Source of the DNA: Beverwykella pulmonaria
Taxonomy: Eukaryota; Ascomycota; Dothideomycetes; Pleosporales; Melanommataceae
Length of the DNA: 64,000 bases
Assembly: GCA_001599595.1 (NCBI GenBank)
Contig: BCHH01000005.1
Coordinates: 1,743,552-1,807,551, forward strand
Direction: 5' to 3'
This document shows, one piece after another, positions 35,957 through 45,661 of the stretch. Positions within the stretch are counted from its first letter, which is position 1. Each line of letters opens with the position of its first letter. The position numbers were made by a program, and so were the translations under genes. The notes under the pieces were generated by a model. That model was not told the origin of the DNA. It ran no database searches and saw nothing but the letters and a program-made list of their open reading frames with translations.

Positions 35957-36711
35957 TTATCTCCTTGACTCTCCACCCTCCTTCTCCTCCTCCTTCTCCT
36001 CCTCTTTCTCACCCCCACCCCCACTTCCATAAAGACAAGCCCTCGCTCCTCTCCACACCTCTTCTAGTATCGCTCTTCGTGGCAAAAGCGTTGGAAATAC
36101 TACGACCACATCCTTCTCATCCTTGACCACAATCGCTAGATAGAATCTAACCTCGAACCCCTTAAACGCTTCATGTATGAAGATGTCCTGAATTCTGGTA
36201 GTCGGTATGAAGCGCGTAGTGGGTGTTCTGAGATATGTAGAGGAGGACGTCGAGGTCTGAAGACCGAGGCCGCGGAGTAGGGTGAGAGATTCTTCTGTAG
36301 TATTGTTAACGTATTGTTAGCTAGGCGCATGTTTTAGGAATGTATTCTGGGGGGTAGGGAGTAGTTACCAGTGTATCCGCGCCTGAAGACAAGCCAGAGA
36401 GTGACTATAGCTGTCGGGGCGAGATATCTCCATTGCATTGTTTCCACTGTCGTAGCTAGCCACACCTCAAAGACACGTCCGAACACCCATGTAAGCGCCC
36501 CAGTAGATTTCTCTGAACCAATCCGCCATTTGGTCCACAAAACTAGAACCACAAGCGCTCCGACCAAACCCCGTACAAGTATCCAAAAGTAAAATCCAAG
36601 AAGCGCGGGGAGCGTTTTTGGCACCGGGCGCGTCGAGACGGTGAAGGAGATAGTAGAGGATGTTGGTTGGAACGAAGTGAGGGTTTGGGAGGGTGGAGAG
36701 TTCAAGAGCAT
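35957..36711 (-). CDS. GPI15: PIG-H/GPI15, subunit of the GPI N-acetylglucosaminyltransferase
   Basis: Part of the GPI-GnT complex (PIG-A/C/H/P/Q/Y) that adds GlcNAc to phosphatidylinositol on the ER cytosolic face, the first GPI-anchor step. Exons 36369-36711 and 35957-36294 join in phase to 226 residues. The frame is open upstream to 36786, but that codon is GTG; the first ATG is 36711. Two membrane helices form a hairpin (about 37-60, LLGFYFWILVRGLVGALVVL, and about 84-108, with a weaker charged edge). The PIG-H domain follows: EESLTLLRGLGLQTSTSS, TRFIPTTRIQDIFIHEAFKG, VVVVFPTLLPRRAILEEVWR. The C-terminus is a Glu/Lys-rich tail. It shares a 289-bp divergent promoter with HUB1. Confidence 0.85.
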
Positions 36712-37000
36712 GGTTATCGTGGAATCATGGTCGCTTGATGCGGAAATGAGGACGCGAGAGATGATCTTGGTGTTGGAGAAAGACACGGCAAACGCTCAGC
36801 CCTACCGCGCCGTAGACACGAATGAGGTCCAAGCTCCTTTTGTAACTTCAGCTTTTCACTTTGCCTCTGACGTTTTACTACTTTTACAACACAACACGAA
36901 AGGACTAAATACAATCCACCAACAATATCCACACCCATCGATAATCTTTCACCCGTCACTAACTATCCCACAACCCTCCTAAACCCACTCCACGGCCACC

Positions 37001-37753
37001 ATGCCGTCTCCATCGCCAGAGCGCCCGCGCGTCCGCTCAAAGTCCCCAGCTCCCGCTGGCAATGAACCCACAGAGAAGCCCCGCGCACGCTCGCGCTCAC
37101 GTTCGCCCCGTCGCAGCCCACCTCGCCGCCCGAAGAACTTCTCGGGCCTAAAGTGGAAAAACAACGATCGAGGCGAAAGGGACGCCAAAGATTCTAGGGT
37201 GTACAGGGACGATCGGCGAGACCGCGACAGAGACTATGGCAGACGGGACGATCGCGACCGCGGTGGCAATGGGTACGGACGAGACAGGCGAGACGAAGAC
37301 CGGGGCAACAGGCGGAACATGGATCGGGACGGTGGCCGTGAGCGAGACTTTGACCGCCGGCGCGATGATCGAAGAGGAGGAAATGAGCGCCCGCGAGACC
37401 GCGAGGATCGAGACCGTGAGCGCAAGCGCAAGCCCAAGAGCGCCGATAAAGACAAGCCCAAAGCTCCTGCTCCCTCCACCCCAGCAGCTGCTCCTTCAGC
37501 AGCCTCCTCTGGGGAGCCCATGATCATGGTGACCGTCAACGACCGGCTGGGCACCAAAGCGCAGATCCCCTGTCTTGCCTCGGATCCTGTGAAGGTGTTC
37601 AAGGCGCTGGTAGCAGCTAAGATCGGACGAGCGTCGCACGAGATTATGCTGAAGAGGCAGGGTGAGCGTCCGTTCAAAGATCACATTACACTCGGTGACT
37701 ATGGCGTCTCCAATGGTGTGCAGCTTGACTTGGAGCTCGATACTGGAGATTAG
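37001..37753 (+). CDS. HUB1: HUB1/UBL5 ubiquitin-like protein with long RS/RD-rich N-terminal arm
   Basis: HUB1 is a ubiquitin-like protein that binds non-covalently to spliceosomal proteins (Snu66 HIND motifs, Prp5) and affects alternative splice-site choice. Single exon, 250 residues. The HUB1 domain occupies about 172-250: MIMVTVNDRLGTKAQIPC, a central helix segment VKVFKALVAAKIGRASHEIM, and RPFKDHITLGDYGVSNGVQL. The usual protein is only about 73 residues; here about 170 residues precede it. They comprise an SR-rich start (RARSRSRSPRRSPPRRP) and a long Arg/Asp-rich repeat (about 60-145), like splicing factors. The usual C-terminal Tyr-Tyr-x is replaced by LDLELDTGD, and there is no Gly-Gly, consistent with non-covalent action. 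The ATG at 37001 has a good context (CCACCATGC). It is divergent from GPI15. Confidence 0.9.
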   Translation: MPSPSPERPRVRSKSPAPAGNEPTEKPRARSRSRSPRRSPPRRPKNFSGLKWKNNDRGERDAKDSRVYRDDRRDRDRDYGRRDDRDRGGNGYGRDRRDEDRGNRRNMDRDGGRERDFDRRRDDRRGGNERPRDREDRDRERKRKPKSADKDKPKAPAPSTPAAAPSAASSGEPMIMVTVNDRLGTKAQIPCLASDPVKVFKALVAAKIGRASHEIMLKRQGERPFKDHITLGDYGVSNGVQLDLELDTGD

Positions 37754-38165
37754 GCGGAGGATGACTGGAAATGGAGAGGTAGAGGTGGCATTCATGATAC
37801 CAATCAAAAGCGGACCAGGGCAGAGACCCACGTTAGGTGGCATGTACGAAGGACGATATTAGATAGCGTCGAGGTCCTAGCCTGTTCTAGTTGAGCTCTG
37901 CAAACCTGAGGGTGGAAAGTTTCGTGGGTAGCATCTTGTCTGGAAGGACAGTTTCACAAAGTATAAAGCTGAACGAACAATACCCGCATACCAGTTCTAT
38001 CTATACGCTCCTTTTCCGTCTTGATTTTGCTCCGGAATCTTCACTAAGATATTCCTGTTGCATGCATCTCAGGAGGGACGCAGTAGTGCCAAGTGAGGAC
38101 CGCGGAGCCAGTTCCGCTGTGACTTTTTTCAAAAAGTTCTTGCCGGTGTCAACAGCCAGCAAGCC
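37754..38165. promoter_or_regulatory. Region between HUB1 and DEG1
   Basis: About 410 bp, with HUB1 3' UTR at the left and the DEG1 promoter at the right. No specific element recognised. Confidence 0.35.
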
Positions 38166-40127
38166 ATGCGGCCGGCTCCAACCCAGCTCCCACACTCCTT
38201 TTCCAAATTCCACTCCCACCTCCACCTTCTATTCTGCCCTCGTCGCCAATTCCACAACCTCTCTCGCGTGCCCCGGCGCGTGCAAATCAATCAACTCGGC
38301 GCGCACTACCCCACCATGGCCGGCTACGAGAAGTGGTCGCAGCAGCAATTAATCGCCAGAATCCGAGAACTGGAGGCCCAGATCAAAGGACAGGATATCG
38401 TTGTTGCTACAGATCCCACGACGCCGAATCCTGCGACGTTTACGTCGTTCCCGATTCCTTCACCGGCCGAGGACGTCCCGCGGTCAATACCGCACCGCAA
38501 AGCGACCAAGCAGCCACCCAAGCCGTTCGATGCGTCAAAGTACAGTACGAGGCTGATAGCGCTGAAGTTTGCATATCTGGGGCAGAAATACAATGGGTTC
38601 GAGCACCATAAGAATAATTCGACGCCGCTGCCAACGATTGAGGAGGAGCTGTGGAAGGCGTTGATTAAGACGAGGTTGATTAGTCCTGTAACAAGTGGGG
38701 GGGATACAGGGAGTAGCAGATTGGAGAGGGTGGAGGAGAAGTGGGAGAGGGAAGGCGCGAGGGATGTTAATTGGGAGGGGTGTGAGTACTCAAAGTGTGG
38801 GAGAACGGATCGGGGGGTTAGTGCTTTTGGGCAGGTTATTGGTGTTAGAGTGAGGAGCAATAGACCTCTGCTGAAAGCTGCACCTCCGCCACCTGGAGAG
38901 GGTCAAAATGAAGGAGATGGATCAGCAGAGGGTCGAGGGTCTTCACTTCCCGCTCCAGAGGAAATCGAGATCGAGAAACCCGAGAAGCCATTCGACGAGC
39001 TCCAAGACGAGCTCCCTTATATCCAGCTCCTAAACCGTGTCCTACCACCCGACATCCGCATCTACGCCTGGTGTCCAAACCCCCCACCCAACTTCTCCGC
39101 GCGCTTCCACTGCAAAGAGCGCCGGTACAAATACTTCTTCACCAACCCCTGCTTTGCGCCCGTCCCCGGATCCTCAGGTCTCTACAACGCGCCCTCAGAC
39201 CAAAGAACCATGCGCGAAGGCTGGCTGGACATCGAGGCCATGAGAACGGCATGCAACTACTTAATCGGCCTGCACGATTTCCGCAACCTGTGCAAGATAG
39301 ACGCATCGAAGCAGATCACAAATTTCAAGCGGCGCATCTTCCACGCGTCTATTTCCGAGGTCTCTCCTCTATCCATCCCATACTTCCTCTCACACGCTGC
39401 ACTCCAATCCCCCTCCTCTTCCTCCACCCACGACCAACCGAAAATCTACGCCTTCGAACTCAACGGCTCGGCCTTCCTCTGGCACCAAGTCCGCTCCATT
39501 ATCGCCATTCTCTTCACAATAGGGCAGGGCCTCGAGTCCCCATCCCTAATCTCTTCTCTCCTCGACATAACCACGAACCCTACCCGCCCAAAGTACGAAA
39601 TGGCCTCCGACGCGCCGCTCGTGCTATGGGACTGCATTTTCCCAGCTGAGCACGAAGTGCAGACCCCCGAAGACCGAGAAACCGGGTACGAAGACCGGCT
39701 ATCTTGGATATATGTTGGGGATGAGGGCGGACAGGAGGCGAAAGGTAGACTGGGGAGAGGTGGCGTCGCTGGAGTAGGGAAGGGGAAGTGGGGACGCGGC
39801 GGCGTGATCGACGACGTGTGGGAGGTGTGGCGGCGCGCGAAGATGGAGGAGACGCTTACTGCGCTGCTGCTGGACAGTATTGCGGAGAGAGGGGCAAATA
39901 CGCTTGATCAGGAACGGGATGGGAGGGAGGAGATGGAGGTTGGAATTGGGAGGGTAGGGCCGAGGGGTTTCGATGGCGGTGATTTGGGGAGGGCAAAAGG
40001 GAATTATACAAGGGTGTTAGAGAGGGAGAGGCAGGAGACCGTGGAGGTGGTAAATGAAAGGTATGCGAGGAAGAAGGGGTTGGAACCTAAGAAAAAGACG
40101 GAAGAGGATATGGATATGGATGAGTAG
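38166..40127 (+). CDS. DEG1: tRNA pseudouridine38/39 synthase DEG1/PUS3
   Basis: Isomerises uridine 38 and 39 in the tRNA anticodon arm. Single exon. Two in-frame starts are possible: ATG 38316 in a strong context (CCACCATGG), giving 603 residues, and ATG 38166, adding 50 residues. The extension is rich in His, Arg, Ser and Phe with no acidic residue, like a mitochondrial presequence. The TruA-type core has LKFAYLGQKYNGFEHHKN, CGRTDRGVSAFGQVIGVRV with catalytic Asp at about 165 of the short form, PYIQLLNRVLPPDIRIYAWC, FHCKERRYKYFFTNPCF, YLIGLHDFRNLCKIDAS and GSAFLWHQVRSIIAILFTIG. An acidic, low-complexity linker (about 205-240) and a basic C-terminal tail flank the core. Yeast Deg1 also modifies mitochondrial tRNAs, so two forms would make sense. 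Confidence 0.95.
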   Translation: MRPAPTQLPHSFSKFHSHLHLLFCPRRQFHNLSRVPRRVQINQLGAHYPTMAGYEKWSQQQLIARIRELEAQIKGQDIVVATDPTTPNPATFTSFPIPSPAEDVPRSIPHRKATKQPPKPFDASKYSTRLIALKFAYLGQKYNGFEHHKNNSTPLPTIEEELWKALIKTRLISPVTSGGDTGSSRLERVEEKWEREGARDVNWEGCEYSKCGRTDRGVSAFGQVIGVRVRSNRPLLKAAPPPPGEGQNEGDGSAEGRGSSLPAPEEIEIEKPEKPFDELQDELPYIQLLNRVLPPDIRIYAWCPNPPPNFSARFHCKERRYKYFFTNPCFAPVPGSSGLYNAPSDQRTMREGWLDIEAMRTACNYLIGLHDFRNLCKIDASKQITNFKRRIFHASISEVSPLSIPYFLSHAALQSPSSSSTHDQPKIYAFELNGSAFLWHQVRSIIAILFTIGQGLESPSLISSLLDITTNPTRPKYEMASDAPLVLWDCIFPAEHEVQTPEDRETGYEDRLSWIYVGDEGGQEAKGRLGRGGVAGVGKGKWGRGGVIDDVWEVWRRAKMEETLTALLLDSIAERGANTLDQERDGREEMEVGIGRVGPRGFDGGDLGRAKGNYTRVLERERQETVEVVNERYARKKGLEPKKKTEEDMDMDE

Positions 40128-40624
40128 AAAGGGGAGGATTGAGATGGAATTGAGATACCCAGGTTTAGACCTACCAGCGTTTGTACACATACATACTCGC
40201 TGGATATACATGAGTCCACAATGAGAAGATTGTTTGCAACAAGTAGGGGCAGCACCTGAATGTGTGTAGCTAGACTTTGCATCCCGCTCCAACATTAGAC
40301 TTGCTGCACACATGGACTGAGCACGCTGAATTGAGCGAAGAGAAAAGTTCGTGGATTGGTTGGAACATTCCATCGCTTCCATTCGTATCCCTCGTATATA
40401 ATATAGCCTTTACATTGGAAACTCTAACAACGCAACGGTGTACTCATGAGTACATCTTTTGCTCGGATTTCAGACCGAAAGGATCTCATCCATGTAGAGC
40501 ATCCGCTCCCGCCATTTCCCACATACATGATTCTTTTGCAAATCAAAGAGTTACTTGAGAAACGAAAAGCAGAAGACAACGCACACACACCAGTCGAAAT
40601 AAAACACATCAACAACTTCCTAGC
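40128..40624. other. Intergenic, 3' side of DEG1
   Basis: No supported coding sequence; short plus-strand frames at 40277-40658 carry no motifs. Confidence 0.35.
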
Positions 40625-41005
40625 TCAACTATCTCGCGGATGTATCCCGAGTATATAGTTCTTATTAGATTCATGCCCCAATCCTACCATATTCTGACGC
40701 GTAAAGTGGCGTTGAGGTTCGGATGCTCCAGACTTCTGAATGCGCTTTGCGTCTCGGGGATTGCAAGCAGACTTGGGGACGGTAGGATTGAGACACAATT
40801 CTAATGAGTCTAAACCCAGGAATTCTAGCCTGAAGCTGTTCTGAGGTGCAAGTGCATTGAAATTGACTGCAAACTCCATGTTGTCACATCCGGAGATACA
40901 TCCACTTTGAATTGGCAAGATAGATACGTTCGGGAAAGACGATATGAAGCATTCACGCAGCGGGAGTGACATGAAGATAATCCAGAAGATAAAATGTCTA
41001 CTCAT
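40625..41005 (-). CDS. Possible small secreted protein
   Basis: Single open frame from ATG 41005, 126 residues. It begins with MSRHFIFWIIFMSLPLREC, a basic start followed by a hydrophobic core that could be a signal peptide, although cleavage is not obvious. Five or so Cys lie in the first 80 residues (GCISGCDNMEF, LELCLNP, KSACNP). I recognise no family. The frame is short, sits between DEG1 and VMA6 3' ends, and could be chance. Weak call. Confidence 0.3.
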   Translation of the reverse strand: MSRHFIFWIIFMSLPLRECFISSFPNVSILPIQSGCISGCDNMEFAVNFNALAPQNSFRLEFLGLDSLELCLNPTVPKSACNPRDAKRIQKSGASEPQRHFTRQNMVGLGHESNKNYILGIHPRDS

Positions 41006-41436
41006 CGAAGCTCTGGCTCCTGTTCGCTTTTGATTGCGTTGACTCCAAATCCGATGATTCACAAAGAAGGCAATCGGTTGGCTTTTTGTACAGCCTGCTT
41101 CACGCCCCTTTTCATGGGAGAACGTAAATTCTGATCTTAGAAAGAACCTAGGAAAACTAACTGATAGCTACCCTATGATGTTGGACCTGTTAGATGCAGC
41201 CATGTTTCGAAAGGCCTTATCTTAGCAATGGGTCGGTGATTCAAGACATCACATTGCATCCTGGCGAGTCAATTAGCCCTCTCAAGAATAAAAGCATATC
41301 AATGAGACAACAAGCGATGGCAGGAGAGGTGCAAAAATTCTGTCAAAACTCTAATTATGGATATACAAACCAACCCTCGACGCCTACCGCAAGACCGCTA
41401 GAACCAAACACATAGGAGTACACAGCCTTGCTGGGC
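41006..41436. other. Intergenic, 3' side of VMA6
   Basis: Nothing recognisable apart from 3' UTR of VMA6 at the right end. Confidence 0.3.
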
Positions 41437-42703
41437 TCAAAATACACTGATGTAATTTCCGATCCGCTCCTTCTGGTTCTGCGCAATGCACTCGGCTATC
41501 CAAGTGATGTTACGGATTTCCTGCACGAACTAATCAGTCGAGTTTCAGCCAGAGGCAGAGGGCATGTGGACAGACCTGTTCTCGCAGCTTGACCCAGGCA
41601 TACACTACGGCGTGTGTGAATTGGCGGGTGAACGCCAGCTTGGAGATTTCCATCTCCTTCTGGTAAAACAGATCTTCCAAGCTTCTTGACTCACCACCCC
41701 CACCGCCGGCCATGTTGCCCAAACCACCACCCCCACCACCACTGAGACCAGTCTGATCAAAGAAGGACTTGTAGTCGGCAACGCTCTCGACAGCAATGCG
41801 GACGCCCTCGACGTCATCTGCCCTGGACAGCATCAAAGTACCTTCGGGGTGGAGACTCCCAAAGTTAGGATACAGCTTCTTGCGGTCAGCCTTTGACAGC
41901 TCGGTACCGAACGAGTTGAGCGTGATGTTGATGCTCCTGCGATCGGCCTCGAACTCTAGGACCTCGGACATGACCTCGGCGGTCGGCGTGCCGGCCACCT
42001 CTGACGCACTGTTGACCCACTGATAGAAGTCCTCGAGGTAGTTCTTGTACAATGTGTTCCGAATGATTTCAATGTTCAGCTCGTCCAAGTCCTGGTGGCT
42101 GAGGGAGCCTTTGAAGTACGGGGCTAGGGGCGTTTCAATCAAGACCGAATTGTACAACTCTTCGATGTTGGTCGCTACGCAGAGTACGGGCATGGTCTCA
42201 AACCAACCGAGGGGGTGGCACCTCTCCAACAGCTCTCGGGTGTCTCGCTCGTGCAGGGTGCCCGTGATCAGAAGCGCGACATTGTCGATCATGTATCCGT
42301 AGGTCAGGTACTCCATGAACTTGGCTAGAGAGCCCGTGGCATTTGCTTGGAGATAGCGGAACTCGGACACGAGCTTCTCGGTGGTCTTGTTGGCCAGCGC
42401 GGAAGTAGATGGATTGGGCGGCAAGGACGCAAGAAAGTCGCCGTAAGCTGGGGAGAGCTGGAGCTTCACATCTGCAATGCGCTGTTAGCTGCGACCAACG
42501 AACGGAAGTGTATTGCGCGCATACCATCGATGGTCTCGCATTGCGTCAGGTTGTTGTAGTTCTGGCTGGTGAGCAAGGCATTGCGATAGCCTCGCACGAC
42601 GCCCTCGATGTAGCTGCAGGTGTGTCAGAGGAAGAAAAAGGCCTATGTGAGCGCGAGGGGTGGCGGCATACCCATAGTTGACGTTGTAGAAGAGGCCCTC
42701 CAT
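41437..42703 (-). CDS. VMA6: V-type ATPase subunit d (VMA6)
   Basis: Subunit d couples the rotor stalk (D/F) to the membrane c-ring of the vacuolar proton pump. Exons 42672-42703, 42525-42613, 41576-42471 and 41437-41520 join in phase to 366 residues. Conserved features: the start [108 protein letters not shown], and the end [21 protein letters not shown] Gly-rich loop (about 285-305) before the C-terminal domain is longer than in yeast. It is divergent from the 43015 gene across 311 bp. Confidence 0.97.
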
Positions 42704-43014
42704 GATGTGCGATGCAGGACCAAACTGGCGTGCAGGTCGAGGTTGCTCGCCAGAGGTTCCCCCCCGGTCGATAGCTGCAATTCACGTGACCTCTTGGCGA
42801 GGCGGCTTGGCGACCGGCCCACTGTTTTTGAGCCGCGCGATCGCAACTTTCCCTTTCCCTCTCCACGACCAACACAACAAAACGTTGTCCGCGTAGCTGC
42901 AACTTTTCACCCCACCACGCCCAAGCCTCGCACGGAAACTCCCATTTCCGCTTCTCTCGGCCCATCTTCACAGCCTACTCGACACTTTTCGCGGATTGGA
43001 GGCCGTCCGCAGCC
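42704..43014. promoter_or_regulatory. Divergent promoter region between VMA6 and the 43015 gene
   Basis: 311 bp between outward-facing ATGs; pyrimidine-rich on the plus strand near 42840-42960. No defined element. Confidence 0.45.
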
Positions 43015-45661
43015 ATGGTTTCCACTCGCGGCGCCCGCAGCAGGTCCGCTTTGCCTGTGGAGGAAGCCGACTCTCATCAACCCCCACCCACCCAAACTCG
43101 AAAGCGCGCTCGCAGGATACCTGATCCCGCCGAAGAGCAAGAAGTCGCTGACGGCGGTAAGCTTCCTCTCCTGCCAATCTCACATACACAGCCGCTAACA
43201 CACTTACAGCTGCCGCTCCATCTGTCGCCGGACCCTCGGGCGCCCATGTGACCAGGCGTCGCGGTCTACGATCCACAAAGGCACCCGGCTCCCCTCTTCA
43301 AGTCTTGACCGATCCTGTCCGAAAGACCGATAAGAGAAAGCGCATCACCAAGAAGGAGCCAACCCTAGAGCCCGAACACCAACCAGAGCAAGTTTTCAAG
43401 CAAGAAGAGCCAGCCAAAGAGCCCCTCGACTTAGATCAAGGTCTATACTTTCAGCGTAAGCCTCCAATTTATTTACACCTTCCCTGAGAGCCCACTAAAT
43501 ACCGGCAAAGGCGAAAGAGTTCATCGTCAAGAAGAAAGCCGTTATCGACGAGAAGTCCGCCGTTTATTAGGTTGTCGTCAATGATCTGTTGCACTCGAAG
43601 ATCGCAAGCCTCGAGTCAAAACTTGCAAAGACCGAGGGGAAGGCCTTAGCAAAGCCTGCGACGACTGAGACAGACCTTGCAAAAACCCATGCCAACCTCG
43701 TAATGATCAAAGACCAACTGAAAATGACCGATGACGAACTCAAGATTATTTGCACCCAAGCTGATGATTTAAAATCAGAAAATGCAATGCTCCGCACGCA
43801 TTTCCCGGCCCCGAAGACTGTCACAGCTAATAAATCGGCCTATGACCTCCTTCACAAGATTGAGAGCGCCGCAGCAGAGCATCGCCGACGGGATGCTGCT
43901 GCCGCTGACCAAAACCACCATGGACATCACCAAGAGGAGATCGACGCCTCGTCCGACACCGACCAAGAAATGGACGATGCTACTGCTGAGGAAAACCCGA
44001 CACCTGAACAAGCCACTGTGCCAGAGCCACAAACCCCTACACCTGCTCCTGTCGCCAAGGACAACACGCCACGAAGCACCGGATGGGGCATCTTCAAGCG
44101 CTTCTTGCCATCTTTTGCTGCGTCTACTTTTACTTCACCTGCGCCTGCACCAGCTCCTATTGTTGCACCAGCAACCGCGCCTCCAGTGGTACTTCAGCCT
44201 GCACAAGCCCAGGACCTTGCCGATGCCCTCGCTCCCACCCCCAACACTCCCACACCCGCCTCAACTCGCGAGTCCCGTCGTCGTGTAAAAAAGACCAAGT
44301 CCAAGAATAAAATCAATTTCAACGAGACCACCAAGGCCAACGACACCCCTAAGATCAAAGATCATAACAAGAAGCCGCCAATCAGTGATCGCCGCGCCAT
44401 GATTAGCTACGTCGCCCGCAGCGTCCCGCCGGAGGTCCGCGAAAAGGCCACTGCTTGGGCAAAGGAGGCCGCGGAGAAGTTAGCCACCGACCGAAGCACC
44501 CTCGGAGAGAAACGCAAACGAATTGAGGATGGTCTCGCGTTTATGGACCTGAAGCACATCCCAGCCCGTGCACCATGGCAGCCCAAGGGAACGTTTAGCA
44601 CCGAGTTTCTCGATTATGAAGACGACGAGCCGGTCCCGGCATGGGTTGTCATGCAAGAGCTGCTCGATGAAATGGGCATGGGCGATTCACCTCCCTCAAA
44701 GAAACAGAAGGTGGAGCACGGTGCTATAATGGACGAGGATATCCCATCTCTTAATGACACCGATGTCCGCGCTCTCAACAAGTCGTCCTCGTCGCGACCA
44801 CACTTTGACACCCACGGCAACTCAGCATCGCTCGCAGATCTTCACCCGCGATCGTCGCGCGTCCCCTCCCCCATGTTCAGTGATCCCCGCGATCATAGGC
44901 ATGACAACAATGTATTTGCCCAGCAACAACATGCTCCAACCGACGCCGATGCCGCTGCCGCTGCTGCCGCCAAAGCCGCGCATGAAGCCAAGCTTGATGA
45001 AGAGTGGGCCCGCAAGCAGCGGCTCAAGATGCGTGAAGAGCACAAGCTTTTCAATAGGCACGATGGACATGCTACCAACGAGATCTACCGTATGGTCGCA
45101 GCCGAGCAGGAGGAGAAAGATAGGCTCGCAGCTGAAGGGGAGGCCAAGAAGAATGCAGACGAGGAGGCCAAGAAGAATGCAGATGAGGAGGCCAAGAAAA
45201 ATGCAAATGAGGAGGCCAAGAAGAATGCAGACGGAAAGGTCAAGGAGAATGCAGACGAGGGGGCAAAGAAGGATGCAGCCGAGACAGCACTCCTCTGGAC
45301 CCAGCAGCCCCCCCCAGCTCCCACGCCAGCGCATGCGTCCTTGCCAACCCCACTCAACGCGACCCCGTCTGTCACAAATGTTCAGGCCGATCCTGTTGAG
45401 CGCCAGAGGGCTAAGCTGATGAAGCACACGCCCGCTCGCCCCAGCCGCCTCCGCGAGGCCACCATCCCATCGCCAAGCCCCCAAGCTAGCGCCACGGCTC
45501 GGATTTTCAATATTCCGGATCCCATGCCGCTAGACCTCGACCCAGAGATTCTAACTGCTGCTCAGGCTATGATAGCCACAGATGAGTACAAGCGCCACAC
45601 TGCCAGTGCATGGGGTGGAGCCGAGATTACCCTTATTTATGATGAGGATGAGGAGCTATAG
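43015..45661 (+). CDS. Hypothetical nuclear-type coiled-coil protein, reading frame interrupted or unusually spliced near 43568
   Basis: Clear exons are 43015-43156 and 43210-43455. They carry basic NLS-like runs (QTRKRARRIPDPAEEQE; RKTDKRKRITKKEP). A long frame then runs to 45661. It has a coiled coil (LHSKIASLESKLAKTEGK to SENAMLRTHF), a His/Asp-rich stretch, a Pro/Ala-rich linker, a conserved-looking block ISYVARSVPPEVREKATAWA to FLDYEDDEPVPAWVVMQELL, and an 8-residue repeat (45140-45283). The sequence before the long frame (FIVKKKAVIDEKSAVY, then VVVNDLLHSK) is in the same frame but separated by TAG at 43568-43570. An acceptor at 43517 joins exon 2 in phase but keeps the TAG. A 194-bp intron ending at 43649 would remove it. 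I recognise no family; about 790 residues in all. Confidence 0.6.
45140..45283 (+). repeat. Six 24-bp in-frame repeats (EAKKNADE)
   Basis: Six consecutive 24-bp units inside the 43015 gene encode EAKKNADE and close variants, the later units being more diverged. They extend a charged alpha-helix. Confidence 0.85.

Noticed and set aside
44822..45484. 220-codon minus-strand frame opposite the coiled-coil gene
   Set aside because: Leu/Cys-rich complement of the EAKKNADE repeat; no independent support.
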